A stretch of 64,000 nt of DNA from Dryocosmus kuriphilus (GCA_038277395.1 CM076190.1:239520452-239584451); one strand, 5' to 3'. Counted from the first letter of the stretch, positions 44,844 to 57,330 are shown. The notes: a model not told the origin generated them from the sequence alone. Translations and numbers: made by a program.

Positions 44844-47700
44844 CAGTGGCGGATTTACAAAGTCAGCGCCCCTAGGTATTCCAAAAATTGCAGCTCCCAT
44901 TCACGGTAGAGATTTACTGATGAATGACTTTTATTAGAGATCGATAGGGTTAATCTGTACGGTTATTGACAATCTAGTTCCTTCTCTGATTAGAATGCAA
45001 AAATTGCATTTTTTATCCAAACTATGTAAAAAATTAAAAAATGGACCTTTTCGACGTACTTTAATCGACTGGTAAGCGTGAGAAACGTGATGAGAATGCG
45101 CCTGAGTAGCGGGCAGATTTTTTAGTAACCTCAGGGTATAATCTAACAAGTAGTTCTGAGAAAATCGGTAGTTCTGAATCAAAAACAGGCAGCTCTGAAA
45201 TTGGGCTTAGTTTATACTCGATCGAGAAAAAAATAAATAGTGATAAAACATTATACATATATTCTGTACACTACCATCTTTATTATATTGTTGTAATTAA
45301 AAAGCATAAAATTAGAAACGATGTTTCTTCAATGGCCGTTCTTGTACATACATTTGTTTGTTTATTCTTCTGTTCTGATGACTCCGCAGGAGTATCAAAA
45401 ATTCCATTGAACCATTGCTGATCCTTGGCCTTAGGACAATCTTTAACTCGCCTTTCTTTCTTACTCAGCCATTCCACAATTGCTGGTCTAGGATCCCATG
45501 AACACAGAGCTGGCATATTAAAATAAATATAGATGTATAGATTTTCAGTTTTGACCAACATTAGTGATGGACCGCTAGATTTCAAAATATTATCGCAACT
45601 GATCAGACGCTCAACGTCAGCGCTGTGAGGCTTAGCAGCTGCTATCCTTGCAAACACTTCGGTGATATTTTTGTAATTGTCAAGTTTTATTAATTTTTTA
45701 ATTACATCTTTCAGAGGTAAATAAATCAATTCTTTATGTAATTCAAGATCAATTATTTCATTAAATTCCATAGATAAGTCTGTTAAATTTAGGTCTTGAG
45801 CAATTACTTTATGCAAATTTTCAATGCTCAAAGACTGATCAAACTTTGTAAACTTTTTCAATAATTGTGCAGTATTTTCGTCTTGATTAAACCTTTGTTC
45901 TGTATAATTGATCAAAGATTCTGTAACTTCGAAACATATAGCTTCAACATTCCTTTTCTCAGATACGTACAAATTACATTTAACTGAATGGCGTTTTGTC
46001 TCCGTTAATGGGATTTCCTTCAGAGTAAAAACATCATTTGTATTTTTCATTTGCGAATTCAAAGCTGCTACCTAGCCGCCAGTAAGAGGTACCGTTTGTA
46101 ATTCCTTCAACCTCTTACAAACTTGATTTGTGTATTTCGTCATATCCAATAACGATGTAGTATCTTCTTGAAGATTTTTCTGATACCTTGAGTACACTTC
46201 TAATACATTAGCTAAAAATGATAATAAACGTAAATTATATATATTGATCAGCCAATTTTAATAACATTGAGCTTCTTGTTCTTCGCTAATTTTAGATTGG
46301 AAGTAGAGAGTTAGAGTATTCCATGACTGTAAAATAGCTACTACTAATTGACTAGTAAACTCAGCCCAACGAATATCATAATATTGAGGTAGAGTCATCA
46401 ACTTGAGATCTATTGCCTTTAACAAATCTTTCAATTCTCTCGTACGTAAACCACTTACGTGAAAAAAAGAGGCACTTGAAGATGATCCTTTGATCATCTT
46501 TCCTATTTCAGGTACAGTTTTGGCAGTTGAGCTCCAAGCTAATTCAGACCTAAAAAATATCATTGAAATAAATAAAAGCTAAGCTTTTATGCTATATTGT
46601 AATATGTAAATGCAAATACTTATTTTACCTATGCACAGCACACTATATTTTTAGTAATGGTGGTAAAGAGCAGTATTCTTCTGTAGTAAGACTTTTTACA
46701 TACTCTTCAAAAAGAGACCATAGACCACTTTTTTCGCCAGTATTCACCGAGGCCCCATCCGTAACCAATGATGAAATATTTTTCATAATGCTTGTTAACT
46801 TTTCTGATCCAATCGTCGTCTTACATCCATTTATAACAGCATTGAGAAGCACTTTTGCACCCCGTTCTTGCAATTCAGACGCACCAAGAAAATAAAGCTC
46901 ATCAGTGCCAGCTTGTGAAATAGTTTTCGCCATGGTCTATCACATTTAACAATAATTTCTAAAAGTTTTTTAAAACAGCCTGGATAAAGATACTGAAAGT
47001 TAAAGTCCTGTTTTAAGGCTGCAGTAGTATCATTTAGATCAAAATTTTCACCCAAAGAGCTCATCATAACTCTAGCCGAAGAACTATTTGCTGAAAGTGT
47101 TAATTTTTTAGCGCTTCCGTATGCTTGGATCAATAGATTTCCTATTTTTTAGCTTTTAGAGCATTAGCTTGAGCTATAAGACAACTTATGGGAGTTTGTT
47201 CTAAGATTTCGGAAGGTTTTATTCTTGAATGCATGTAAGCTTTGAGACATTCTTTATGGACCAAACTTTTCATGTGTTCTTCTATGATTACATCCCTGAA
47301 CCTTGTACCCTTATCAGTCGTGATAGGTTCCTGCATATTATTTGATGAACTCATCTTTACTACGTCAGGAAATAAAGAACAACATTTGCATTTAACCTGC
47401 TGTGAAAATGAATAAAAAAATCCGTCCTCTTGACAACATTTTTATTTTGACCAAAAGCTTGCGTTGCTTGCGATTTAGATGGCTCACTTAGTATTTTGCT
47501 TTTTTGTTGCTTATCTTTGGTATCATTTTGTAATTCGTCATGAAGTACCTCTTCAACATTTAAATCAACTGGATTTTTAGAATTAGTACCTGTAAAAAAA
47601 TGTACTCATCGTGAAAAACAAGACAAAATAGCAACTGTACTGTAAAAATGTGAATATAAAAGGTATTAATATTAGGTTATGTTTCCAAAGTTTTAATGTT
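44844..47700 (-). mobile_element. hAT-type DNA transposon (KIAA1586-like), one end seen
   Basis: Starts at 44844 with CAGTGGCGGATTTACA, a typical hAT terminus. A minus-strand transposase follows to about 47600. The other inverted end was not found between 47600 and 48250, so the 5' boundary is approximate. No 8-bp target duplication could be confirmed. Confidence 0.7.
45283..47354 (-). pseudogene. hAT transposase, KIAA1586-like, broken
   Basis: Leftward from 47354: RFRDVIIEEHMKSLVHKECL, then a region around 46930-46643 with SSLVTDGASVNTGEKSGLW (the catalytic-fold Asp region of hAT enzymes), PQYYDIRWAEFTSQLV near 46390, and the C-terminal dimerisation region ARIAAAKPHSADVERLISCD near 45650-45590. 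A tail follows with CSWDPRPAIVEWLSKKERRV, as in vertebrate KIAA1586-like proteins. A probable intron lies at about 46563-46640. Frame changes near 47135, 46900 and 46070 inactivate it. N-terminal sequence continues to about 47600. Confidence 0.75.
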
Positions 47701-48299
47701 TACGCGTAAATAAAAGAATCAATGTACGAACTGTCACTGTTGTAAGGTTGCTTGTTGCCAGTTTCACACTGAGATGATTTGAAACACCACTTCCGAATAT
47801 CTTGCATGTCGTAAGTCGTTTATATTAATCAATCGCGTAGTTCAGATATCGCTCACAGGCTCACAGCTGTAGAAAGTACCATAGTCACAATATTCTCGGC
47901 ATTCTCGCTCTTGCCTGTGCTCGCGCGCGTGCGGGAATCTCAGCGAATCCGAATGGCCCAACAGCTAAACGACCGCCGCGCCGACAGAGCTACTTCGGTA
48001 GTGAGCGGGAATTCAAAAATAGAAAAAAAAACAAGGAATGCATATAAACAAGCTGGTATGAACATCAATAGCATATTAATGGTAATAAGTATACAGATTA
48101 TATTAATCATATAATTATTATTATAAATAATAATTATATAAGTTTTAAACTAATATTATATTATATAATACACTATTATTAAATTAATACTTATAATTAT
48201 TTATAATATTTATGAACGGGCCGCGTCGGGTAGTTCTAAAATTTTCTTAGATTATACCGTGAGTTACCTTGACTAACGTTCTTATTAACTTTATAGTAA
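47701..48299. other. unassigned, with a GC-rich patch
   Basis: Around 47905-48010 the sequence becomes GC- and CpG-rich (CTCGCGCGCGTGCGGG, GACCGCCGCGCCGACAG), unlike its surroundings. It may be the promoter end of the hAT element or a fragment of host sequence. The open frame across it has no recognisable domain. Confidence 0.35.
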
Positions 48300-48658
48300 T
48301 GTATTTTTTGATTAAAGCAACTATTATACGTTTCATGAATAAACTATGAGTTGGCTCAAAAAATAGTTTTTAACAAATTTGTAGGCCTTTTCAAGGTTAA
48401 CAATTCTGCTTGTTAATACTCTCTTGTATTCCACAGAGTTTTGCTGAAAAGTGGATTTGTTTGTATTTTTATAACATGTTTTACGAATAACTCAAAAGCT
48501 ACGCGTCTGTTAAAAAAAAATGATAGAGAGTAAATTTTTAGACCTTTTTTATCGTTTCTTTCGTATCTTGCATAGTTTGGCGGGAAATTTGAATTTTTGA
48601 TTTTTATTAACGTTTTCTCAATTAAAGCAGGAACCGTGCATTTCATCACAAAATGACT
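48300..48658. repeat. tandem repeat of about 180 bp, part 1
   Basis: Units with TTGCATAGTTTGGCGGGAAA, a TTTTTCTCAATTAAAGCA-type end and a CATTTCATCACAAAATGACTAA segment. Further units follow the Penelope-like insertion at 49860-50200 (ATCTCGCATAGTTTAGCCGG; TTCTCGATTAAAACAAAACC). Confidence 0.65.
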
Positions 48659-48773
48659 AATCGAAATCAATTCATGTGAGAATATAATCTAATTATAATT
48701 TATTATAAATTTAGTTTTAAATGTTTACTTTACTAACAACCACACTCTTAATAAATTTTCTTTTTTCAAAAAT

Positions 48774-49123
48774 AATGATAAAGAAAACAAAGAAAATTCT
48801 TCCTGTATAGTTTATAAGATAAATTGTAAATGTTGTAACAAAATTTATATTGGTGAAACTAGCAGGAGACTTAAAACTCGTATTTATGAATACAAAAGAG
48901 ATTGTGAATTGGAAAACTAAAATACTGGATTGTCAAAACATGCATGGCAATTTGATCATTATTTCGATTTTGAAATTAAAAATATCCAAATATTAGCTCA
49001 TGAAAAAAACACTCAAAAACGAAAGATCTTAGAATCTATTTTTATAAATAAATTTATTAAAAATTCAATCAATTTACAAACGGAAATGTTAAATATCAAC
49101 AAAATTTATCAAACCATTTTATA
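48774..49123 (+). pseudogene. GIY-YIG endonuclease domain of a Penelope-like element
   Basis: VYKINCKCCNKIYIGETSRR carries the Cys pair and the degenerate GIY-YIG signature (VYKI, IYIGE). RLKTRIYEYKRDCELEN contains the conserved Arg and the region where EHK is normal. Then LSKHAWQFDHYFDFEIK follows, typical of Penelope C-termini. One TAA at about 48918 interrupts an otherwise single frame. The reverse transcriptase half is absent. Confidence 0.8.
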
Positions 49124-49517
49124 ACAGATTTTTTTATATATAAACACCTTTAACTTGAAAACTAAAATAATAATTAATAGGGTTTTTCAATTTCTTCAAT
49201 TTTTTTCAATTTTTCAAATTCAATTTAGTTTGGCGCACTTTTCATATTGGTCTCTATTATCGACTGTTATAATAACATGGAATAATGTGATCTCACAGAT
49301 AAGTATTACTCAGTTCTTCTTTGTCCGTTAATCAAACACCTTATGTTCGTTTAATTCATCCAAAATGTAGAAATATCATTTTGAAGCCTCGAAAGTTTGC
49401 GGTTTCAATTCTAAAATGTTTTTAAAATTCGACTTTATTTAAAAGATTGATTCCAATATCTTTTTCTTTTTAAAAATAACAAAATTGAAATGTCTTGTGG
49501 AAGGAAAAAGGGAAGAG

Positions 49518-49542
<25 letters not shown>
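49518..49542 (+). repeat. poly(A) tract of 25
   Basis: Internal to the Penelope-like fragment and preceded by GGAAGAG. Confidence 0.9.
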
Positions 49543-49548
<6 letters not shown>

Positions 49549-49859
49549 AAACGAAACTACAGGTATTTATATTCACAAACAAAAATTTTTTGTACTCATT
49601 GTAAAGGATGTTTAATCTTATTTTATTTAATTTATTACATTTATTAAATTATTTTAGATTGTATTACCTTGAAAAAGACCTGCAACAAGGTTGAAACGTA
49701 CGTTGTTTTTTATCAATAAAATTGACAAATTATTTATTGGATTATGAACATCTGAATTCAATTATTTGTGTTTAGTGACCGTATGACCAAAATAATATTC
49801 TCACATGAATTGATTTCGATATTAATTATAACGGTCGAAGGAAGGATTTCACAGTGTTT

Positions 49860-50200
49860 GACAAGAATGCAATCATTGTAACATTGATAAAATGACTAAT
49901 ACAAAATATGTAGAACTATTGAAGCTGAACAACTTTGTGTCTCATTATTTTTCTCATATCTTGAATATTTTGGCAAGGAACCGTAGTTCTTTATTTTTCA
50001 TAACTTTTTCTCGATTAAAACAAAACCCGTGGATTTTATCAACAAATGGTTGAAAAAAAATTTGTAGATTTTTTTAAGGTGAATAATTTTCCTATCCACT
50101 GTTTTTCTTTTTTGTATCTCGCATAGTTTAGCCGGAAAATGGATTCTTTGATTTTGTAAAAACCGTTTTTGATGGATAAAACCATAACCACTGGTCAAAG
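49860..50200. repeat. tandem repeat of about 180 bp, part 2
   Basis: Same units as 48300-48658, resumed after the Penelope-like fragment. Confidence 0.65.
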
Positions 50201-50304
50201 CTGCTGATTAACGAACTCGTCCTCTCTTTTTACTCCTTAAAGAAGTGTGCCAAAGCGCAATCCAATCCGATTAGTCCTTCGAAAGTTATCGTGGGAAGAG
50301 TCGC

Positions 50305-50385
50305 TGAAAATGATAACAATAATAACAACGACAACAACAACAACGACAACGACGACAATAGACAGACAGACACCGTCGTAACAAT
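50305..50385. repeat. (AAC)n/(GAC)n microsatellite
   Basis: Imperfect runs of AACAACGACAACAACAACAA followed by GACAGACAGAC. Confidence 0.9.
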
Positions 50386-50618
50386 CGTTTTTTCTTACTC
50401 AGGGGGTCCCAAAACGTGGAGATTTGGTAAAAACTGTGGGGGGGGGGGGTGAATTTTACATAAATCTAATACCTTCTCCGATGAGAATGTAAAAAATTGT
50501 TGAATTTCCAACTTTTCCACAAAAAATGTAACATTTGAGAATGCAACCATAATATCTTAATTCTTAATAATAAAAAGTAAAATCATCTACAAAAAAATGA
50601 ACTTTAATTAAAAAATAG

Positions 50619-50980
50619 TTACGTTTTCTTTAAATCCTTTTCTCCTTCAACTACTTTTTTCTTCCCCGCTACAGCAATTATTTTAAGTTCCGTGGCTTTT
50701 AACTCTGATTTTTGTTTCACAATTTTTTTTAGTTCCCTTAACTTCCAATCACGCAATGATAGAGCACACGAAGGTTTCTCGGTGAATTTTTTAACTTTGC
50801 GCATAGAAGTTGGTGCTTTTTCTAAAAACTCTTGAAATTCTTTTGGACGATCTCTTTTATGAGTAAGAGATGAATCAAGTACATTATCTATAGTTTCAAT
50901 ATCACAGTGTCAGTATTTTCTTTTGTCTTATCATCAGTTACTATAATATTTCATTTATCTACCTTATTACGCAATGAAGA
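50619..50980 (-). pseudogene. pogo-like transposase, C-terminal piece
   Basis: After the SINE the reading continues NIIVTDDKTKENTDTVI, then LDSSLTHKRDRPKEFQEFLE and a strongly basic end rich in Lys (RELKKIVKQKSELKATELKI), finishing at TAA near 50619. One stop and a frame change lie near 50890-50955. Confidence 0.6.
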
Positions 50981-51332
50981 GTGGGACGATGTTCGTGGGG
51001 GCTAAGGCGTGTAGGCCTTTAGACCCACTCCTTCGGCTGGCGGGTTCGATTCCCGCCTCGCACTACGGAAGAACCTCGGCGGCACACGCGGTGAACACTT
51101 GCCTAGCAAGGGAGTTGTTCATCTCCGGTATATCATGGCGCCGGTACCTCTAGAGAAAAAGGTTCTCTAAGTACTTTAAGCCGTGGTTCTTGGTGGTTCG
51201 GAACCCACCTTATAATGTAGGTCCCCCTCCCACCACCAAAGTATGTGTGTGGGGGGTGTGCAAAGAAATAGTGGAGAAATACAAAAAACAATGTAAACCC
51301 TCAGGGGACACATTAGAAGCTTCGATTCCATT
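50981..51332 (+). mobile_element. tRNA-derived SINE
   Basis: A tRNA-like head has an A-box-like GGGGCTAAGGCGTG (about 50997-51010) and a clear B box GGTTCGATTCC at 51042-51052. A non-tRNA body follows, with ATCATGGCGCCGGTACCTCT at 51124. An imperfect target duplication flanks it: CCTTATTACGCAATG at 50966-50980 and CCTTATCACACAATG near 51333-51347. It sits inside the pogo-like reading frame. RNA polymerase III promoters drive such elements. Confidence 0.8.
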
Positions 51333-51949
51333 CCTTATCACACAATGCATTTTGCTCTTTAATGTTTAAACTATTATTATTATTATTATGTAAGGTTACG
51401 TCTTCATTTATATCGCTTAAGTTACTTTGCATAGTGATGATATTTAAATTATATAAAGTTACTTCTTGTATTTCAGATATGTTAGACGTATAACTATCTA
51501 AATTGATAGAGTGAGCATCAGTCTCAATTGCATCAATAATATTACAGTTATTTTTTATTATCACATTGACATCTGCACCATCAACTATTATGCAATTTTC
51601 TAGATCAATATCTTGAAACTCTTCTGATATCTCCAAATCGTAACTTTGTTTTTAACTGGCCTGAGCATTTAAATTTTCTTCATTGATTCTACCATTTTCG
51701 ACTGGCTGAGAAAAATTTGTTTGCTTATTATTATCACTAAGAATATTTTTCTGAAACTCAGCTAATAATTTACCAAGAGTGAAGAACTCTTCAGATTTTT
51801 ATTCCCTTGTAACATCAGGTCTAAAAGAATTTAATTGATCCAATAAATTAGGTCCTATCAATTGACAAAAAGTTTCATAAGTAATAGTTTACGTACTGAA
51901 TGGGCTTTTATTTCTATTACTCACATTTTTAACGGATTTACTAAGGCAC
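51333..51949 (-). pseudogene. pogo-like transposase, region after the catalytic domain
   Basis: Continues from 57466 across the LINE: the codons SKSVKNVSNRNKSPF follow DFSKCL. Then ETFCQLIGPNLLDQLNSF near 51870-51825 and an acidic stretch (MEISEEFQDIDLENC at 51636) lead to NALCDKEW at the SINE junction. Stops lie near 51890, 51799 and 51655. Confidence 0.65.
51939..51949 (+). repeat. left target-site duplication of LINE C
   Basis: TACTAAGGCAC, identical to 57455-57465. Confidence 0.85.
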
Positions 51950-52735
51950 GTGTAATCGAGAGGTTGGTATGGGAGTTGGTGGTGTTTGCATGGGCTTGAG
52001 GAGTGATGTGAGGTTGATGGTTTGTTTGGAGAGTGCTTGATATTTTGGAATAATTAAAAAGTATAGACGTGGAAATAAGGTAAGAAGAAGTGTATTCGTT
52101 AAATAACTGGGGTTTCGTAAGATCGAATAAAGAGTGGAGGAGGGGAAAATTGAAAAGTGAGGTTAAGTTTTAAATTTGACAGTTTTGGAGGAGAAGAGGG
52201 TTATTGTACAGGGGAGGGTGTATTCAGGGAGATAAGTAGAGCGGAACTGTTCGGAGGAAGGTCAATAAGAGGTATAACTGTGAGAAAAGCAAATTTTAAA
52301 AGAAAAAATCAGTTTACATGCCCGCGCGGATTTGGCATAGAGTCGACATCTGGGGAGTATGTGGCGAGGTGAACCGCAGGGCGATTCGATAAAGCAGGGA
52401 CAGAGGAAGGCGGGAATCCGACTGAAAGCGAATACACTTTGGAACCAAGAATGGGAGAGGTAGACCGGCGAGAAAGAAACTCAGGTGGGAAATCGTAAGT
52501 GGGTTAAGATTCAGAACGCACAGAGAAAACTATTTAGACACGTTATCGGCGTTAAACAAGAGAAAAAGGGACCTGAATGAAAGTTTAGATAAATTTTTTA
52601 ATACAACGCCGAGTAAGAAAACCGCAAAAAACGATGCTAAGATCACCAGTTAACAAGGATAGAAATAGCCAAGGGGGAGGGGCGGAAAGCAGTTAGGGGG
52701 AATAGGTTTGACAAACACAGTTGAGGGTCAAAACA

Positions 52736-53650
52736 ATGAAAAGGAGGGAGAAAGGGAAGTGGGTGCTGGGGCGCTGGAAATTATAATGAAGGAAATTAGA
52801 ACTTTGGGTGGGGAAATGAGACAGATAAAGGAGGGACAAGAGAGGATGGAGAGCATTGAGTAGCAGACCCTAAGCACAAATAAGGATTTCGAAATATTTA
52901 GGAGAGAGTGGAAAGAAAGGGAAGAAAAGTGGGAAAAGAAGATTGCAGGACTGAAGGGAAGGACAGGAAGCCTAGAGAAGGAAATGAAAAAGCTGTGTGA
53001 AGCGAGAGAGATAGATAGGCAAAAAATAAAGACGCTGGAAAAGCAAGTGAAAGAAGGAGAATAGAGATGGATAGAGGGAAGAGAGCAGAAGGGAACAAGA
53101 AAATTTAAATGAAAGGGTAATAGAAGAGGAGCTAAGAACCAAAGTAGAGACGATAGAGAGAAAAATTGAAACGGCACAAGGGGAAAATTTGGTAGGAATA
53201 GCAAAGAAAGTGAATGGGGTGGAGAGGGAGATAGAAAGAATGGAAAAATTGGAAAGAAGAAATAACCTTACAATAGTAGGCGTGCAGTCAGCACTAGGAA
53301 ATGAAATGGCAGCGGTGCTAGAGTTATTTGAGGAAGATCTAAGAGTAAGTGGAAGCATAAACAACGTCAGACGACAGGGTTTAACCGAGAAGGGAGTGTT
53401 AGTAGTCGAAATGAAATCATGGGAAGCAAAGCAGGAGGTGACGAAAAATAAATATAAGCTAGGTGCGAAAAAAGTGTATATTGATCATGACCTTACGTAT
53501 AAAGAAAGGGAGATTCAACGGAAAATAAGGGATGTCGCAAAGGAAGAGAATAAGGAAGGCAAGACAGTAAGAGTAGGATCCCAAAAAGTATTCGTGGGTG
53601 GGGAGTGGTATATACGGAATGATGGCAGAGAAAGGTTAGAGAAGAATTAG
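52736..53650 (+). pseudogene. LINE C ORF1 protein, interrupted
   Basis: A coiled-coil N-terminal half (ERMESIE; TLSTNKDFEIFRREWKERE; EKEMKKLCEAREIDRQKIKT) has stops near 52861 and 53062. From 53189 to 53650 the frame is open and contains an RNA-recognition-like fold (KLERRNNLTIVGVQSALGNE, KKVYIDHDLTYKEREIQRKI) ending GEWYIRNDGRERLEKN. Confidence 0.75.
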
Positions 53651-53659
53651 AGTGATTTT

Positions 53660-56600
53660 TTAGAGAAAAAAGTGAGAGGGGGGAATTTAAGGGGACAAAA
53701 AAAAGGTGAAGGAAAGAGTAGGAGAAATATAGGGAGCAATGAAAAGATTCAGGTAAAAGAGGAGGAGGTTAAGTTAACTTTTTGGAATGTAGAGGGAATT
53801 AAAAATAAGGATACAGAGTTTTGGAATTTTATAGAAAAATTTGATGTGGTAGGGTTAACGGAAACCTGGATAGAGGAGATGGATTGGGAAACTATAAAAA
53901 CTAAACTGCCAAGTTGTTATAGATGGGAATTACAAGGGACCACAAGAGAGAAGGGTAAGGGTAGAGCAAGTGGAGGAATTATAACATGATTAAGGACAAA
54001 TCTAGAAGAAAGGGAAGTGCTAGAAGGAGTTAAGAGCGAAGTGCGGGAAAGGAAGGTTAAAATAAATGGGAAATGACATCGAATTATGACAGTGCACAAT
54101 GGGAAAGGAATGAAAGAGGTGAAGTTAAACATATAAAAGCGTTTTAAAGAGGAGGAAGAAGAAATCCTGATAATAGGGGGGAACTTTAATGCTAGAATAG
54201 GGAGAAAAGGCGATATGTACGTAGATGGCGTCGTGGGGGAAAGAGATTCGAAAGACAAAACTAATGGATAGCGAGGGAAAGCAACCGCTCAGAACGATAG
54301 AAGAAAAGAGGTGGTATATACTTAATGGTAACAAGAAAGGGGATGAGAAAGGGGGATTTATATATGTGAGAAGCAAATCGAGTACTGTGATAGATTACGT
54401 GGTTATTAATGTAGAGGGTTGGGAGTCTTTAAGACAAATGAAAGCAGAAGATAGGGTAAAGTGAGATCATCACCGTTCAGGGGTGTATCTAAAAAGCAGA
54501 ATAAGGAAGGAATTAAGAAGGAACGCGAGAGATCTAAGCGAGAAAGATGTGTGGACTCAAGAAGCAAAGAAGGAATATATGGGAAAAGCAGAGTATTTAG
54601 TGTTTCATAAGATAGTTTTGAGTGAGGTATGGGAGGAGTTAAAAGAAAAGGTCAAGAAGATCAGAGGCACAAAGAAATTTAGGAACAGACCGGAAAATGC
54701 TAAAAATTGGACAAAAGTTTGGTGGGACGGAGATTGTAAAAAGAAGAAAAAAGAGGTAAAAAAAGAGTACAAACGGTGGAGGAGGGTAAAAGTGAAAAGA
54801 TAAATTACATCAGAGCCAGTAAGGAGTACAGGAAGTTATGTAATCAGAGAGAGGAAAACAAGAAAAAGGAATTGGAGGAGGAATTAAGGCAACTTAGAAC
54901 AGAAGGGCAGGCATGGAAGTTAATTAATAAAATGAGAAAGAAAAAAGGGAGTATAGGGGATAATATTAGCATGGATAAATGGGGGGGAGTATTTTAAAGA
55001 AAGGTTTCAAGGAATGAGTGAAGAGAGGACTGACAGTTGGCAGAGAAGTAAATTAGAAGGGGAGTAAGAGCTGAAAAATGAAGAGATAGAAGCGCAGATT
55101 AAAAGATTAAAGAAGGGAAAAGCAGGAGGTAGTGATGGGTTAGATAATGAGGTATGGATATACAGTAGAGGGGAAGTCAGAAAGAAGCTAAGGGAAGTAG
55201 TGGAAAGAGTATGGAAAGGTGAAGGATTGCCGGCAGAATGGAGGGAGGGATGGATAACGCCAATTCTTAAGAAAGGTGACAAAGGAAAAGTAGAAAACTA
55301 CAGGGGAATAACATTATTAAACACAGCTTACAAGTTTATGCAATGGTTTTAACCGAGAGATTTAGAAAGGAAATGGAAGCGAAAAGAATACTCCCAGAGA
55401 GCCAGACAGGTTTCGGAGAAGGTAGAAGCACGATAGATAACATTTACATATTGCAACACGTGGTGGAAAAGGAACTAAAGGAGAAAGGAGGGAAAAAGGT
55501 GCCTTCTTTGTTGACTTGAAAGCAGCGTTCCCATCGGCAGATAGAAAAATATTGTGGGAAGTAATGGGAAAGGGAGGAATAAACATGGACTTGATAGAGA
55601 GAGTGAGGGAAATTTATAAAGAAACGAGAGATAGGGTAAAGGCGGGGAATAAAGCTTCAGAAGAATTCTGGACGGAGATAGGATTAAGACAGGGTTGTCC
55701 ACTGAGTCCGCTTCTTCTTACGATACTCATTGCGGACATGGATGGAGAGTTCAAGAAAGGGTTAGAGGGAGGTTTGGTGGTGGTAGGGAACAGATTCTGG
55801 ACCTTAGCTTACGCGGATGATGTAGTGATAGTAGCGAAGGAAGAAGAGGTGTTGGCAAATATGATGAAAAGACTAGAGAAGTATTTAGAGGTAAAAAAGT
55901 TGGTTTTAAATGTAGCAAAGTCGAAGGTACTGGTTTTTGGGAGAAAAAGTAGTAGGAAGAAGGGAAGAGAGAGTTTACCTACTTAGGATTTTTATTTTTA
56001 AAAAACGGGAATGTGAAAGATCACGTAAAAGAGAGAGTTAAAAGAGCAGAGTTAGTCATGAAAAAAATATGGGGAATAGGGGGAAATTTATTTAAAGAAA
56101 ACTACAAAAGAGGAATGAGAATGTTTGAGGTTCTGGTTTTGAGTGTGCTAACGTATGGAGTAGAAGTATGGGGATGGAAAGAATACGTAGAGGTGGAAAA
56201 GTTGCATGAAAAATACATAAGATGGACGCTAGGATTGGACAGATGGACACCATTATATATAGTTCTAAAGGAGGTAAATAGGGAAAAAGTAAAAATAAGA
56301 ACAGGTAATAGAGCTCGCATATACGAAGAAAGAGTGTTGGAAAGCAATGATAGAACTATTGTGAAAGCATGTTTGAAAGAAACAGAACATGGTAGAGGGG
56401 AAGATAATGAAATGAAAGAAAGAGAAAAGTACTTGAATAGGTGTGGATGGTCAAAGGAATAGATCAAAGAAATGCATGGAAGGGGAATGAAGATGCAGCA
56501 TGAATTGGTATAAAGAGACAGGGAAGTTTTTAAGCAAGGAATAGAAAATAAAATAAGAGAATCAAAATGTAATGAGAAATATAAGTGGATAAAAGTAGAG

Positions 56601-56912
56601 GGAACTTCAAAATATTTGGAGAGAAAAGGGGAAAAAGGATCGCAAGAAGTAACAGCGAGGGTAAGGTGTGGTAATACGGAAGAGTGGAACAAATACTGGT
56701 GTACAGAGGAGGAAAGAAAATGCATGTTATGTGGGAGAGGTAGAGGAAGTTTAAGAGATTGGATGGAAGATTGTGAGAAGATAGAAAAAGGAAGCATGAC
56801 AATGGGTAAGATCGTGCATGAGAGAGGTAGAGTGGAGGTCGTGGAATGGTCGAGGGAATTGGAAAAGAAAAAGAAGGATAAGAGAGAAAAGAGAAATGGA
56901 GGAAAGGGTTAG
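53660..56912 (+). pseudogene. LINE C ORF2, endonuclease and reverse transcriptase, broken
   Basis: Endonuclease sequence starts with KLTFWNVEGIKNKDTEFW and VVGLTETWIEEMDW (53770-53890) and continues GGNFNARIGRKGD near 54178. RT0 is GKAGGSDGLDNEVW near 55120, and EGLPAEWREGWITPILKKGD near 55220. Then come YRGITLLNTAYK near 55300, GLRQGCPLSPLLLTILIADM near 55680 and LAYADDVVIVAKEEE near 55805, with YADD intact. A C-terminal knuckle CMLCGRGRGSLRDWMEDC near 56720 has Trp where His is usual. Frame changes lie near 53990, 54225, 54465, 54800, 55010, 55350, 55510 and 55985. Confidence 0.85.
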
Positions 56913-57004
56913 AATAAGTATCTTTCGAAAAAAAATGTCAAATTGGTTAAGAGAGATTGAGAGTAGAGTTAGAATGCGTATAGACAAAAAGGACAAAAGC
57001 AAGA

Positions 57005-57201
57005 TCTAGAGATAAAGCGAGAGAGAAAGAGAGCGAAACACTAAGATGGTGCGTGCGGTAGAATTAAGACATAGTAGAGATAGAATAAGGCATACTGGTC
57101 AATAGAAGAAGGCCGTTTATGAACTGGAAATAATATAAGGCGAAGTGAAGGAGTTGACAAGCGTAAAGAGAAATAGGAGAAAAGGGAAGGGCTAGAGATA
57201 A

Positions 57202-57237
<36 letters not shown>

Positions 57238-57330
57238 TAAGATGATGCGTGAGTTAGAATAAGAAAATGTAGCGATACAATAAGGCGTGCTGTTCAAGAG
57301 AATAAAGCGGTTATGAACTGGAAATAATGT
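57005..57330 (+). repeat. tandem duplication in the LINE C 3' region with (GA)n
   Basis: Two units of about 185 bases (about 57005 and 57190), each with CTAGAGATAAAGCGAGAGAG, ACTAAGATG(G/A)TGCGTG and GAACTGGAAATAAT. The second contains about 14 GA dinucleotides. Confidence 0.85.

Larger units (their letters stand above)
48659..49820 (+). mobile_element. Penelope-like retroelement, 3' fragment
   Basis: It carries a GIY-YIG nuclease relic and ends near 49680-49730 with ACCTGCAACAAGGTTGAAACG, a terminal motif I associate with these elements. An inverted pair of about 26 bases bounds it (ATCGAAATCAATTCATGTGA at 48661 against TCACATGAATTGATTTCGAT at 49799). Penelope insertions often leave such irregular inverted flanks. 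Confidence 0.65.

Noticed and set aside
50981..51060. Functional tRNA gene
   Set aside because: The B box is good but the acceptor stem and anticodon arm do not close, and a SINE body with a target duplication surrounds it.
52728..53364. Overlapping minus-strand frames across LINE C
   Set aside because: Same antisense effect of a purine-rich LINE. The sense strand has the coiled-coil and RNA-binding ORF1.
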